Positions 16,523-24,493 of a DNA stretch of 64,000 nucleotides are shown one piece after another (within the stretch, counting starts at the first letter, position 1; each line of letters starts with the position of its first letter). Source of the DNA: Prevotella jejuni (lineage in GTDB: Bacteria > Bacteroidota > Bacteroidia > Bacteroidales > Bacteroidaceae). The notes beneath the pieces were generated by a model. That model made no database searches. It saw only the letters and a program-made list of their open reading frames with translations, and was not told the DNA's origin. The DNA is taken from positions 1-64,000 of the forward strand of contig NZ_FZNZ01000011.1 of the NCBI RefSeq assembly GCF_900187995.1, in the 5' to 3' direction. A program made the position numbers and the translations under genes.

Positions 16523-18064
16523 TTATTTAGCTTTTAGAGTCTGCTCGATACCTTGTTCTCTGTGCGTTATGTGTACTTCTATCCCATATTTCTCATTAAG
16601 ATGTTCGGCAAGATGCTGTGCACTATAAACAGAGCGGTGCTGTCCACCTGTACATCCAAAAGAAAACATCAAGTCGGTGAATCCACGTTGCATATAGCGC
16701 TCTACATGATGGTCAGCAAGCTTATAAACAGGCTTCAAGAAGTCGAGTATTTCCCCATCATCCTCAAGGAAGCGAATGACAGGTTCGTCTAATCCCGTAA
16801 TCTTCTTATATGGCTCGTATCGACCAGGATTATGAGTACTTCTACAGTCGAACACATAACCGCCTCCATTACCAGATGTATCTTCAGGAATACCCTTCTT
16901 AAATGAGAAACTAAACACGCGCACTACCAGCGGACCCTTACCATCATATTTAGAGAATGTGGCAGGACCATCTAATGGATTAGCCTTATAAACATCTTTC
17001 TCTGCTGTTTTCAAGCCATCAGTCCTGTTGGCCGCAGGCTTCTCTATATGCGCAAACTGTGGCAATAATGTCAGTCGCTTCAACATATCCATCATGTAAG
17101 GATAAGGAAAAACATCATCTCCTAAGGCCAAGAGATCACGTAAATTTTGTATTGCAGGAGGGATAGAATCGATGAAATGTTTCTTCCTTTCAAAATATCC
17201 ACGGAACCCGTATGCACCTAAGACCTGTAACGTACGGAAGAGAACAAACAAAGACAATCGATTGACGAAATGGCGTTTAGAAGGAACCTCTGTATAATTC
17301 TTAAGACTTTGATAGTATTCAAATACCAACTCACGACGCAACTTAAAAGAGTACTTTGCACTTGCCTGCCACAGAAATGATGCAAGATCATAATAGAAAG
17401 GTCCTTTTCTTCCACCTTGGAAGTCTATGAAATAGGGGCTTCCCTCCTTGTCTAACATGATATTACGAGCTTGGAAATCACGATAGAGAAAAGAGTCCAT
17501 TTTCTCCGAGGTTAGGTCTTTTGCAAACATACGGAAGTTTGCTTCAAGCTTTAATTCATGGAAGTCGAGCTCAGTTGCTTTAAGGAAGCAATACTTAAAA
17601 TAGTTCAAATCAAAGAGTACACTCTCCTGATTAAACTCTGGTTGTGGGTAACAATTAGAGAAATCTAACCCTCTTGCACCACGCAATTGGATATTTGGCA
17701 ATTCTCTTATAGCATTGCGTAAAAGTTTTTGTTCAGCAAGATTATAGCGTCCTCCAGCCTCTCGCCCACCCCGTATCGCATCGAAGAGCGAAGTGTTACC
17801 AAGGTCTGTTTGTAGATAACAAAGCTCATCTGAAGAAACAGCCAATAGGTGTGGTACAGGTAAGCGCCGCTTCTCAAAATGCTTAGCAAGATAGATGAAA
17901 GCATGATTTTCATCTCGGCTTGTTCCTATAACACCAATAACAGCATTACCTTCTTCATCATACAATCGGTAATACTCACGGTTGCTACCTGCTCCAGCCA
18001 ACTTTTCTACATTTGAGGGTCTACTACCCTTCCAATTCGTATATAGTTCTAATAGTTGCTCCAT
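16523..18064 (-). CDS. aminoglycoside-phosphotransferase-like kinase fused to a RapZ C-terminal domain
   Basis: The 513-residue protein has two parts. Residues about 1-335 are an APH/choline-kinase fold with the catalytic loop YRDFQARNIML near 200 and the metal-binding segment FIDFQGGRKGPFYYDLAS. Residues about 375-505 match the C-terminal, RNA-binding half of RapZ, including SFGCTGGQHRSVYSA near 470 and FDCRSTHNPG near 410. In enterobacteria RapZ guides RNase E to the GlmZ small RNA and senses glucosamine-6-phosphate; here its P-loop kinase half is replaced by an APH kinase. A link to amino-sugar or cell-wall precursor sensing is inference. It is a single-gene unit. Confidence 0.78.
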   Translation of the reverse strand: MEQLLELYTNWKGSRPSNVEKLAGAGSNREYYRLYDEEGNAVIGVIGTSRDENHAFIYLAKHFEKRRLPVPHLLAVSSDELCYLQTDLGNTSLFDAIRGGREAGGRYNLAEQKLLRNAIRELPNIQLRGARGLDFSNCYPQPEFNQESVLFDLNYFKYCFLKATELDFHELKLEANFRMFAKDLTSEKMDSFLYRDFQARNIMLDKEGSPYFIDFQGGRKGPFYYDLASFLWQASAKYSFKLRRELVFEYYQSLKNYTEVPSKRHFVNRLSLFVLFRTLQVLGAYGFRGYFERKKHFIDSIPPAIQNLRDLLALGDDVFPYPYMMDMLKRLTLLPQFAHIEKPAANRTDGLKTAEKDVYKANPLDGPATFSKYDGKGPLVVRVFSFSFKKGIPEDTSGNGGGYVFDCRSTHNPGRYEPYKKITGLDEPVIRFLEDDGEILDFLKPVYKLADHHVERYMQRGFTDLMFSFGCTGGQHRSVYSAQHLAEHLNEKYGIEVHITHREQGIEQTLKAK

Positions 18065-18187
18065 AATCCATTTTGTTATGTAGGCTAATTGCAGAACGAC
18101 TCGTAACGCCTCGTTCTCCTCCTACATAATGACCTCTATGATTTTATAGCTTTAGAATGATTAAGCTACAAAACCACATGTCTAAAG

Positions 18188-18397
18188 TTAATCGTCTTGC
18201 TCTTCAAGCTTTTTCTTAATATCTTCAGCACGTTTCTCACTTTGCTTTTTATGGTCATACTGACGTAATAAACCATCTATCAACAGTAGGATAGCGAGGA
18301 CTCCACCAGTAATAAACCATGACCTTGTGAGATAGTATATGCACCCGATAACTATGAAGAGCACAACAAATTCTTTCCAGTTAATCAATCGTTTCAT
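18188..18397 (-). CDS. small membrane protein
   Basis: From ATG 18397 the product is 69 residues: a short basic start (MKRLINW), two closely spaced hydrophobic segments at about 8-42, then a charged, lysine- and glutamate-rich tail likely to be a coiled coil. A longer reading from 18445 would add 16 hydrophobic residues but crosses a -7-like element (18403-18410), so the shorter start is preferred. Function unknown. Confidence 0.5.
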   Translation of the reverse strand: MKRLINWKEFVVLFIVIGCIYYLTRSWFITGGVLAILLLIDGLLRQYDHKKQSEKRAEDIKKKLEEQDD

Positions 18398-18835
18398 GCC
18401 TACAAAGTTAACGAAAAGATTATAGATAAGGAATGAAACAGACAAGTTTTTATGTTATTTATTCTAATCTATCGTTTTCCCTGATTTGATATTCTTGCTG
18501 CCTGATAACCATGTAAGTTTTGTTTGTCATAGGCGAAACAGGGGCTTACTAATTGCAACTTACGTTTTTCGCAATCCCAATCTTACCATTGATTAAGCTT
18601 TCAAAAAATCAGTACTAAGTCTTCGTGATATTATTAATAAGCCCTTGTACACAGATTGAGAATAAGAAATAATAAGCAGGATAATCCCTTAAAAATTTAG
18701 GAGAAACTGATAAATTTGACATTGGAATTGGAATATAATACAACAAATATGGCTTTGAAAGGAAGCAGAATGGTCTTTTCTACATGATACCAGTAAATTA
18801 TTAATAGGACAGGCTGTTGTCTAAAGGAAATATAT
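18398..18835. other. gene-free divergent region
   Basis: About 440 bases between divergent genes. I see no reading frame, RNA gene or clear repeat in it. It holds the promoters of both neighbours. Confidence 0.5.
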
Positions 18836-18843
18836 TACCTTTG
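18836..18843 (+). promoter_or_regulatory. -7 element of the HD-domain gene
   Basis: TACCTTTG matches TAnnTTTG, with GTTG about 16 bases upstream as a weak -33. It ends only 7 bases before the ATG at 18851, which favours the second ATG at 18881 as the real start. Confidence 0.5.
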
Positions 18844-18880
18844 TAATCTAATGATAAAAGAGCAAGATAACATAGAAAAG

Positions 18881-20101
18881 ATGACAGATGCAAAGATAAT
18901 AAACGACCCTGTTTTTGGATTTATAAAAGTGCCACGTGGATTGTTACTTGACATCGTTCGTCATCCACTTATGCAACGACTTACACGCATAAAACAATTG
19001 GGTCTGACACAGGAGGTGTATCCAGGTGCACAGCATACACGTTTCCAACATTCTTTAGGTGCTTTTTATCTTATGAGTGAGGCTCTTGTGTCACTACAAC
19101 AGAAAGGAGTCTTTGTCTTTGATAGTGAGGCTGAGGCTGTACAAGCAGCTATTCTCATGCACGACATTGGTCATGCTCCCTTCTCTCATGTCTTGGAGAA
19201 CACACTCATCAGCGGTATAACGCATGAAGAAATATCATTGATGATGATGGACCGAATCAATCAAGACATGCATGGAGCACTAAATCTTGCTATTAGTATC
19301 TTCAAAAACGAATACCCAAAGTCCTATCTCCATCAGCTTATCTCCAGTCAACTTGACATGGATAGGCTTGATTATCTCCGTAGAGATAGCTTTTTTACAG
19401 GAGTAACAGAGGGTAATATTGGTTCAGCACGTATCATCAAGATGCTTAACGTGGTTGACGATGCGTTGGTGGTTGAGTCAAATGGAATCTATTCTATTGA
19501 GAATTATCTTACTTCCCGACGACTTATGTATTGGCAGGTATACCTGCATAAAACAACAGTCGGATGTGAGAATGTTCTTATAAATGCTTTGCACAGAGCC
19601 AAACACTTAGCAAAGAAAGGGGTTGAACTATTTGCCTCACCTGCCCTTCGCTACTTCCTTTACAATGACATAACTGCCGATACTTTCCATAAAGATGGAA
19701 AAGCATTGGATAACTATATAGCATTGGATGACAACGATATATGGAGTGCCATTAAAGTATGGCAACAACATGATGACAAGATACTTTCACTCTTGTCATC
19801 AAATCTAATAAATCGGAAAATATTTAAGGTGGAAGTGCGAGAGAAGGAACCTACAGAAGAAGAACTTAAACAGCTTAAACAACAGATTTCAGAACGATAT
19901 GGAGTAAGTATCACTGACTGCGATTACCTTGTAGGAGTAAATCGAGTACAGAAAGATATGTACAATCCTTTCGACGACCACATCAGTATTCTCTATAAAG
20001 ATGGTACGATGAAGGATATAACCGAGGCGTCAGAGATTTTGAACATAGAATTACTCTCAAAAAAAATATGCAAATATTACCTCTCTTATCAACGTTTCTA
20101 A
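18881..20101 (+). CDS. HD-domain phosphohydrolase (dGTPase-like)
   Basis: The protein carries the HD superfamily metal site: HTRFQHSLGAFYLM (first His), HDIGHAPFSHVLE (the HD pair) and a later Asp in SQLDMDRLDYLRRDS. The N-terminal NDPVFGFIKVP segment is typical of this Bacteroidetes group, annotated as HD or dNTP triphosphohydrolase-like. It probably hydrolyses nucleotides. An ATG 30 bases upstream (18851) is also in frame and would give 416 residues, but it lies almost on the predicted transcription start. The lpxD promoter begins just after its stop codon. Confidence 0.8.
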   Translation: MTDAKIINDPVFGFIKVPRGLLLDIVRHPLMQRLTRIKQLGLTQEVYPGAQHTRFQHSLGAFYLMSEALVSLQQKGVFVFDSEAEAVQAAILMHDIGHAPFSHVLENTLISGITHEEISLMMMDRINQDMHGALNLAISIFKNEYPKSYLHQLISSQLDMDRLDYLRRDSFFTGVTEGNIGSARIIKMLNVVDDALVVESNGIYSIENYLTSRRLMYWQVYLHKTTVGCENVLINALHRAKHLAKKGVELFASPALRYFLYNDITADTFHKDGKALDNYIALDDNDIWSAIKVWQQHDDKILSLLSSNLINRKIFKVEVREKEPTEEELKQLKQQISERYGVSITDCDYLVGVNRVQKDMYNPFDDHISILYKDGTMKDITEASEILNIELLSKKICKYYLSYQRF

Positions 20102-20112
20102 ATAAAAATCCC

Positions 20113-20120
20113 TATCTTTG
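20113..20120 (+). promoter_or_regulatory. -7 element of the lipid A operon
   Basis: TATCTTTG matches TAnnTTTG and lies 31 bases before the lpxD start at 20152, in the short gap after the HD gene. No good -33 is seen. Confidence 0.5.
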
Positions 20121-20151
20121 CACAAATAATAATCAATAAACGGCAATATAA

Positions 20152-21192
20152 ATGGAATTCTCTGCGAAACAAATATCGCAATTCATACAAGGTTGTATTG
20201 AAGGTGATGAAAACGTTACCATTAATACTTTCGCCAAGATTGAAGAAGGTAAGAAAGGAGCTATCTCCTTTCTTGCAAACCCTAAATATATACATTATCT
20301 TTACGAAACAGAGTCCAGCATTGTCCTCGTAGATGAAGACATTCAAGTAGATAAACCCGTTAAGCCTACGCTTATCCGTGTGAAGAACGCACGCGATTGT
20401 GTTGCAAAGTTGCTGCAATTATACGAGGGTATGAAGCCTAAGAAGCAGGGTATCGATTCTCTTGCCTTTGTTTCATCTAAGGCAACCGTTGGTAAGGATG
20501 TGTATATTGGTGCCTTCGCTTATATCGGTGACAGTGTTACTTTGGGTGATGGCTGTCAGATTTATCCTCATGCAACGATAATGGATGGTGTGCAGTTAGG
20601 TAACAATTGTATTGTTTATCCAAATGCAAGCATCTATCATGATTGTAAGATAGGCAACAATGTCATCCTCCACTCTGGCTGTGTGATTGGTGCTGACGGT
20701 TTCGGCTTTGCTCCTAATCCAGAGACCAACAGCTATGACAAGATTCCACAAATTGGTATTGTCACAATAGAAGATAATGTAGAGATTGGTGCCAACACCT
20801 GTATTGACCGCTCAACTATGGGTAGCACATACGTACGTAAGGGTGTTAAACTCGATAATCTCGTTCAAATAGCACACAACAACGATATTGGAGAAAATAC
20901 TGTAATGTCTGCGCAAGTGGGTATTGCAGGTTCTACCAAAGTTGGACAATGGTGTATGTTTGGCGGGCAAGTGGGTATTGCTGGTCATATCACTATTGGT
21001 GACAAGGTGTTTCTCGGTGCACAGTCAGGAGTTCCTGGTAGCTTAAAGAGTAATCAACAACTCATTGGAACCCTTCCAATGGAACAGCGTGCTTACTTTA
21101 AGTCACAAGCAATCTTCCAACGTTTACCAGAGATGTACAAGCAATTGAATGCGCTACAAAAAGAAATAGAAGAACTGAAAAAGAATAAATAA
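20152..21192 (+). CDS. lpxD: UDP-3-O-(3-hydroxyacyl)glucosamine N-acyltransferase
   Basis: An N-terminal uridine-binding domain (about 1-100) is followed by a left-handed beta helix of hexapeptide repeats (about 105-310) and a C-terminal helix. Family motifs visible are [14 protein letters not shown] near 180, holding part of the acyl-binding site, and [11 protein letters not shown] near 240 with the catalytic His. At 346 residues it is full length. It makes the third step of lipid A synthesis. The next gene follows after 5 bases, and together with lpxA this is a compact lipid A operon. Confidence 0.95.
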   Translation: MEFSAKQISQFIQGCIEGDENVTINTFAKIEEGKKGAISFLANPKYIHYLYETESSIVLVDEDIQVDKPVKPTLIRVKNARDCVAKLLQLYEGMKPKKQGIDSLAFVSSKATVGKDVYIGAFAYIGDSVTLGDGCQIYPHATIMDGVQLGNNCIVYPNASIYHDCKIGNNVILHSGCVIGADGFGFAPNPETNSYDKIPQIGIVTIEDNVEIGANTCIDRSTMGSTYVRKGVKLDNLVQIAHNNDIGENTVMSAQVGIAGSTKVGQWCMFGGQVGIAGHITIGDKVFLGAQSGVPGSLKSNQQLIGTLPMEQRAYFKSQAIFQRLPEMYKQLNALQKEIEELKKNK

Positions 21193-21197
21193 CATAC

Positions 21198-22586
21198 ATG
21201 GAAACAGTTAAGCAGAAAACATTAAAGGGAAGTTTCTCCCTCTTCGGAAAGGGACTTCATACAGGATTGAGTCTTACTGTAACATTCAACCCTGCCCCAG
21301 AAAATACAGGCTACAAGATACAAAGAATTGACCTTGAAGGACAGCCTGTCATCGACGCTGTTGCAGAGAATGTTGTCGACACTCAACGTGGTACTGTATT
21401 GGCCAAGGGTGAGGCACGTGTTAGTACGATAGAACATGGAATGTCTGCCCTTTATGCAATGGGTATTGATAACTGTCTGATACAAATTAATGGTCCTGAA
21501 TTTCCTATCCTTGATGGTTCTGCGACGATGTATGTTGATAAAATCAACGAGGTAGGTATCGTTGACCAGAATGCTCCAAAGGATTACTACATCATTCGTA
21601 AGAAAATAGAGATTAAGGACAAGAATGGTTCTGTCATTACCATTCTCCCTGACGAACAATTCTCTATCACTGCTATGTGTAACTTTGACTCTAAGTTTAT
21701 TAGTAGTCAGTTTGCTACGCTGGATGATATTAACACCTACGCAACCGAGATTGCGCCAGCACGTACCTTCGTTTTTGTACGTGACATTATGCCGCTCTTG
21801 CAGGCTAACCTTATTAAAGGTGGTGACTTGGATAATGCCATTGTTATCTATGAGCAGCAGGTTTCACAAGAGAAACTTGACCAGTTGGCCGACCTCTTAA
21901 AGGTTCCACGTATGGATGCGAATAACATTGGTTATATTCAGCATAAGCCATTACAGTGGGATAATGAGTGTACACGTCATAAGCTTTTGGATATCATTGG
22001 TGACATGGCTTTGATTGGTAAGCCTATTAAAGGTCGTATCATAGCTACTCGCCCAGGTCATACTGTGAACAATAAGTTTGCTCGCTTAATGCGTAAAGAA
22101 ATACGCAAGCATGAGGTGCAGGCTCCTATCTATGATCCAAACGAAGAACCGTTAATGGATAATATCCGTATCCGTGAACTCTTACCACACCGCTATCCAA
22201 TGCAGTTGGTTGATAAGGTCATTGCAATGGGCTCAACAAGTATTATTGGTATAAAGAATGTAACCAGCAACGAACCATTCTTCCAAGGACATTTCCCACA
22301 GGAACCTGTGATGCCAGGTGTGCTGCAGGTAGAAGCGATGGCTCAGTGTGGTGGCCTCTTAGTACTCTCTCAAGTAGAAGAGCCTGAGCGTTGGTCAACC
22401 TATTTCCTGAAGATTGATGACGTTAAGTTTCGCCAAAAAGTCGTTCCAGGTGATACCCTCATGTTCCGTGTTGAGCTGCTCGGTCCTGTACGTCATGGGA
22501 TTAGTTCAATGAAGGGTTATATGTTTGTTGGTGAACATGTAGTAGCAGAAGCTACTTTCACAGCACAGATTGTTAAGAACAAGTAA
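21198..22586 (+). CDS. lpxC/fabZ: bifunctional LpxC deacetylase / FabZ dehydratase
   Basis: Residues about 1-300 are LpxC, the zinc-dependent UDP-3-O-acyl-GlcNAc deacetylase: STIEHGMSAL carries the first zinc His and KLLDIIGDMALIG the zinc Asp. Residues about 315-462 are FabZ, the 3-hydroxyacyl-ACP dehydratase, with LLPHRYPMQLVDKV and GHFPQEPVMPGVLQVEAMAQ, which include the catalytic His and Glu. This fusion is typical of Bacteroidetes and ties lipid A commitment to fatty acid supply. It lies between lpxD and lpxA. Confidence 0.95.
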   Translation: METVKQKTLKGSFSLFGKGLHTGLSLTVTFNPAPENTGYKIQRIDLEGQPVIDAVAENVVDTQRGTVLAKGEARVSTIEHGMSALYAMGIDNCLIQINGPEFPILDGSATMYVDKINEVGIVDQNAPKDYYIIRKKIEIKDKNGSVITILPDEQFSITAMCNFDSKFISSQFATLDDINTYATEIAPARTFVFVRDIMPLLQANLIKGGDLDNAIVIYEQQVSQEKLDQLADLLKVPRMDANNIGYIQHKPLQWDNECTRHKLLDIIGDMALIGKPIKGRIIATRPGHTVNNKFARLMRKEIRKHEVQAPIYDPNEEPLMDNIRIRELLPHRYPMQLVDKVIAMGSTSIIGIKNVTSNEPFFQGHFPQEPVMPGVLQVEAMAQCGGLLVLSQVEEPERWSTYFLKIDDVKFRQKVVPGDTLMFRVELLGPVRHGISSMKGYMFVGEHVVAEATFTAQIVKNK

Positions 22587-22604
22587 TTATAAGATTATAT
22601 TATC

Positions 22605-23375
22605 ATGAATCAGATAAGCCCATTAGCCTTTGTTCATCCAGAGGCAAAACTTGGTGATAACAATATAATTGGCCCGTTCTGTTATATCGATAAGAATACG
22701 GTTATCGGCGACAATAACGTATTCCAAAATAGTGTGACCATCCATATAGGCGCACGCTTAGGCAATAACAACGAGATTTTCCCTGGTGCCAGTATATCTA
22801 CTAAACCACAGGACTTAAAGTTTAAGAACGAGGAGTCAATTTGTGAGATTGGTGATAATAACTCTATCCGTGAGAATGTTACTATCTCACGTGGTACAGC
22901 TTCAAAGGGTGTCACTAAAGTTGGTAACAACAACCTATTGATGGAATGTGTACATGTTGCTCATGATTGCGTCATTGGCTCTGGTGATATTATTGGTAAT
23001 GCGACGAAATTTGCAGGTGAGGTAACTGTTGATGATAATGCAATCATCTCTGCAAATATTCTCTGTCATCAGTTCTGCCATATCGGTGGATACGTTATGG
23101 TACAGGGTGGAAGTCGTTTCTCTATGGATATACCACCATATATTATTGTAGGTAAAGAGCCTGCACGCTATATGGGTATCAATCTTATAGGACTTCGTCG
23201 CCGTGGTTTCTCAAATGAACTCATCGAACTTATCCACAATGCTTATCGTATCCTTTATGGTACGGGCACGCGTGCTGAGAACATTCAGAGAATTAAAAGC
23301 GAATTACAACTCACTCCAGAGATACAATATATCATCGACTTTGTTGAAGCATCAGAACGTGGAATTATAAGATAA
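22605..23375 (+). CDS. lpxA: UDP-GlcNAc O-acyltransferase
   Basis: The 256-residue hexapeptide-repeat protein begins with ISPLAFVHPEAKLGDNNIIG and ends in a helical domain (GLRRRGFSNELIELI). The catalytic region MECVHVAHDCVIG near residue 115-127 contains the expected His. It makes the first acylation step of lipid A. It starts 18 bases after the lpxC/fabZ stop and closes the lpxD-lpxC/fabZ-lpxA set. Confidence 0.95.
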   Translation: MNQISPLAFVHPEAKLGDNNIIGPFCYIDKNTVIGDNNVFQNSVTIHIGARLGNNNEIFPGASISTKPQDLKFKNEESICEIGDNNSIRENVTISRGTASKGVTKVGNNNLLMECVHVAHDCVIGSGDIIGNATKFAGEVTVDDNAIISANILCHQFCHIGGYVMVQGGSRFSMDIPPYIIVGKEPARYMGINLIGLRRRGFSNELIELIHNAYRILYGTGTRAENIQRIKSELQLTPEIQYIIDFVEASERGIIR

Positions 23376-23489
23376 TAGTTCTCCCCCTTTCTCTTTTAAG
23401 AGAGAGAATATGTGTTTGGTAACAAGTGTATAAAACATATCCATACGATGTAAAAGTGTAGTGGAAGTCTGTTATAATTATTTATCAGC

Positions 23490-24401
23490 TTGAAAAATAA
23501 GACACTAATAATAATTACTGGACCGACAGGAGTTGGTAAAACAGAAGCTACACTGCTTATCGCAGAACATTTTAATGTGCCTGTTATCAATGCTGATTCT
23601 CGACAGATATTTTCAGAAATACCTATAGGGACAGCTGCACCAACAGCTCAACAACAACGACGTGTACCGCACTATTTTGTTGGTAATCATCACTTAGAAG
23701 ATTATTATTCAGCAAGTTTATACGAGCAAGATGTATTAAATCTCATTAATAGCCAAGACACCTCTATCTCTCTACTATCAGGTGGATCGATGATGTATAT
23801 TGATGCTGTATGTAAAGGGATTGATGATATACCAACAATCCGACCCGAGATACGTGAAGAGATGATGCGACGCTTAGAGCTTGAAGGGTTGGAAGAGATG
23901 TGTAACTTATTGAGGAAACTTGATCCAGAGCATTGGGAAATTGTAGATAGGAAAAATCCACGACGTGTCCTCCATGCACTTGAGATATGTATCCAAACGG
24001 GGAAGACATACACTTCCTTTCGGTCAAACACAACAAAGGAACGTCCATTTAATATTATTAAGATTGGACTAAACCGGGATAGGAATGAGCTCTACGACAG
24101 AATCAATCAACGAGTTCTGAACATGATTGAAGAGGGGATGATAGAAGAAGCATTACGTGTCTATCCTAAAAGGACGCTTAACTCACTTAATACGGTCGGA
24201 TATAAGGAGATGTTTGAATATCTTGATGGATTAACAACACTTGATGAAGCCATATTTAAGATTCAAAGTAATACACGTAAATATGCTCGGAAACAACTTA
24301 CATGGTATAAGAAAGATGATGACTTTCAATGGTTCAACCCAGATAACGTTGAAGAAATCTTAAAATATATCAGCACAATAGTTTCATATACAAGTAAATA
24401 G
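23490..24401 (+). CDS. miaA: tRNA dimethylallyltransferase
   Basis: The P-loop GPTGVGKTEAT (about 10-20), NADSRQIFSEIPIGTA (34-49) and LSGGSMMYIDA near 90 are the MiaA landmarks, and the 303-residue length is normal. The enzyme adds an isopentenyl group to A37 of tRNAs that read UNN codons. The only start that precedes the P-loop is TTG at 23490, because an in-frame TAA lies 15 bases upstream. It stands about 115 bases after lpxA. Confidence 0.92.
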   Translation: MKNKTLIIITGPTGVGKTEATLLIAEHFNVPVINADSRQIFSEIPIGTAAPTAQQQRRVPHYFVGNHHLEDYYSASLYEQDVLNLINSQDTSISLLSGGSMMYIDAVCKGIDDIPTIRPEIREEMMRRLELEGLEEMCNLLRKLDPEHWEIVDRKNPRRVLHALEICIQTGKTYTSFRSNTTKERPFNIIKIGLNRDRNELYDRINQRVLNMIEEGMIEEALRVYPKRTLNSLNTVGYKEMFEYLDGLTTLDEAIFKIQSNTRKYARKQLTWYKKDDDFQWFNPDNVEEILKYISTIVSYTSK

Positions 24402-24402
24402 C

Positions 24403-24410
24403 TATCTTTG
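24403..24410 (+). promoter_or_regulatory. -7 element before the PBP gene
   Basis: TATCTTTG, an exact TAnnTTTG match, directly follows the miaA stop and gives a leader of about 80 bases to the ATG at 24494. Confidence 0.5.
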
Positions 24411-24493
24411 TATGAGGTAGCATGGCTCCCTAAGAAGCTCGTTTACGAACGATATCAACGGGTAAGCCTTTTCATGATGAAGAATAACAATAA

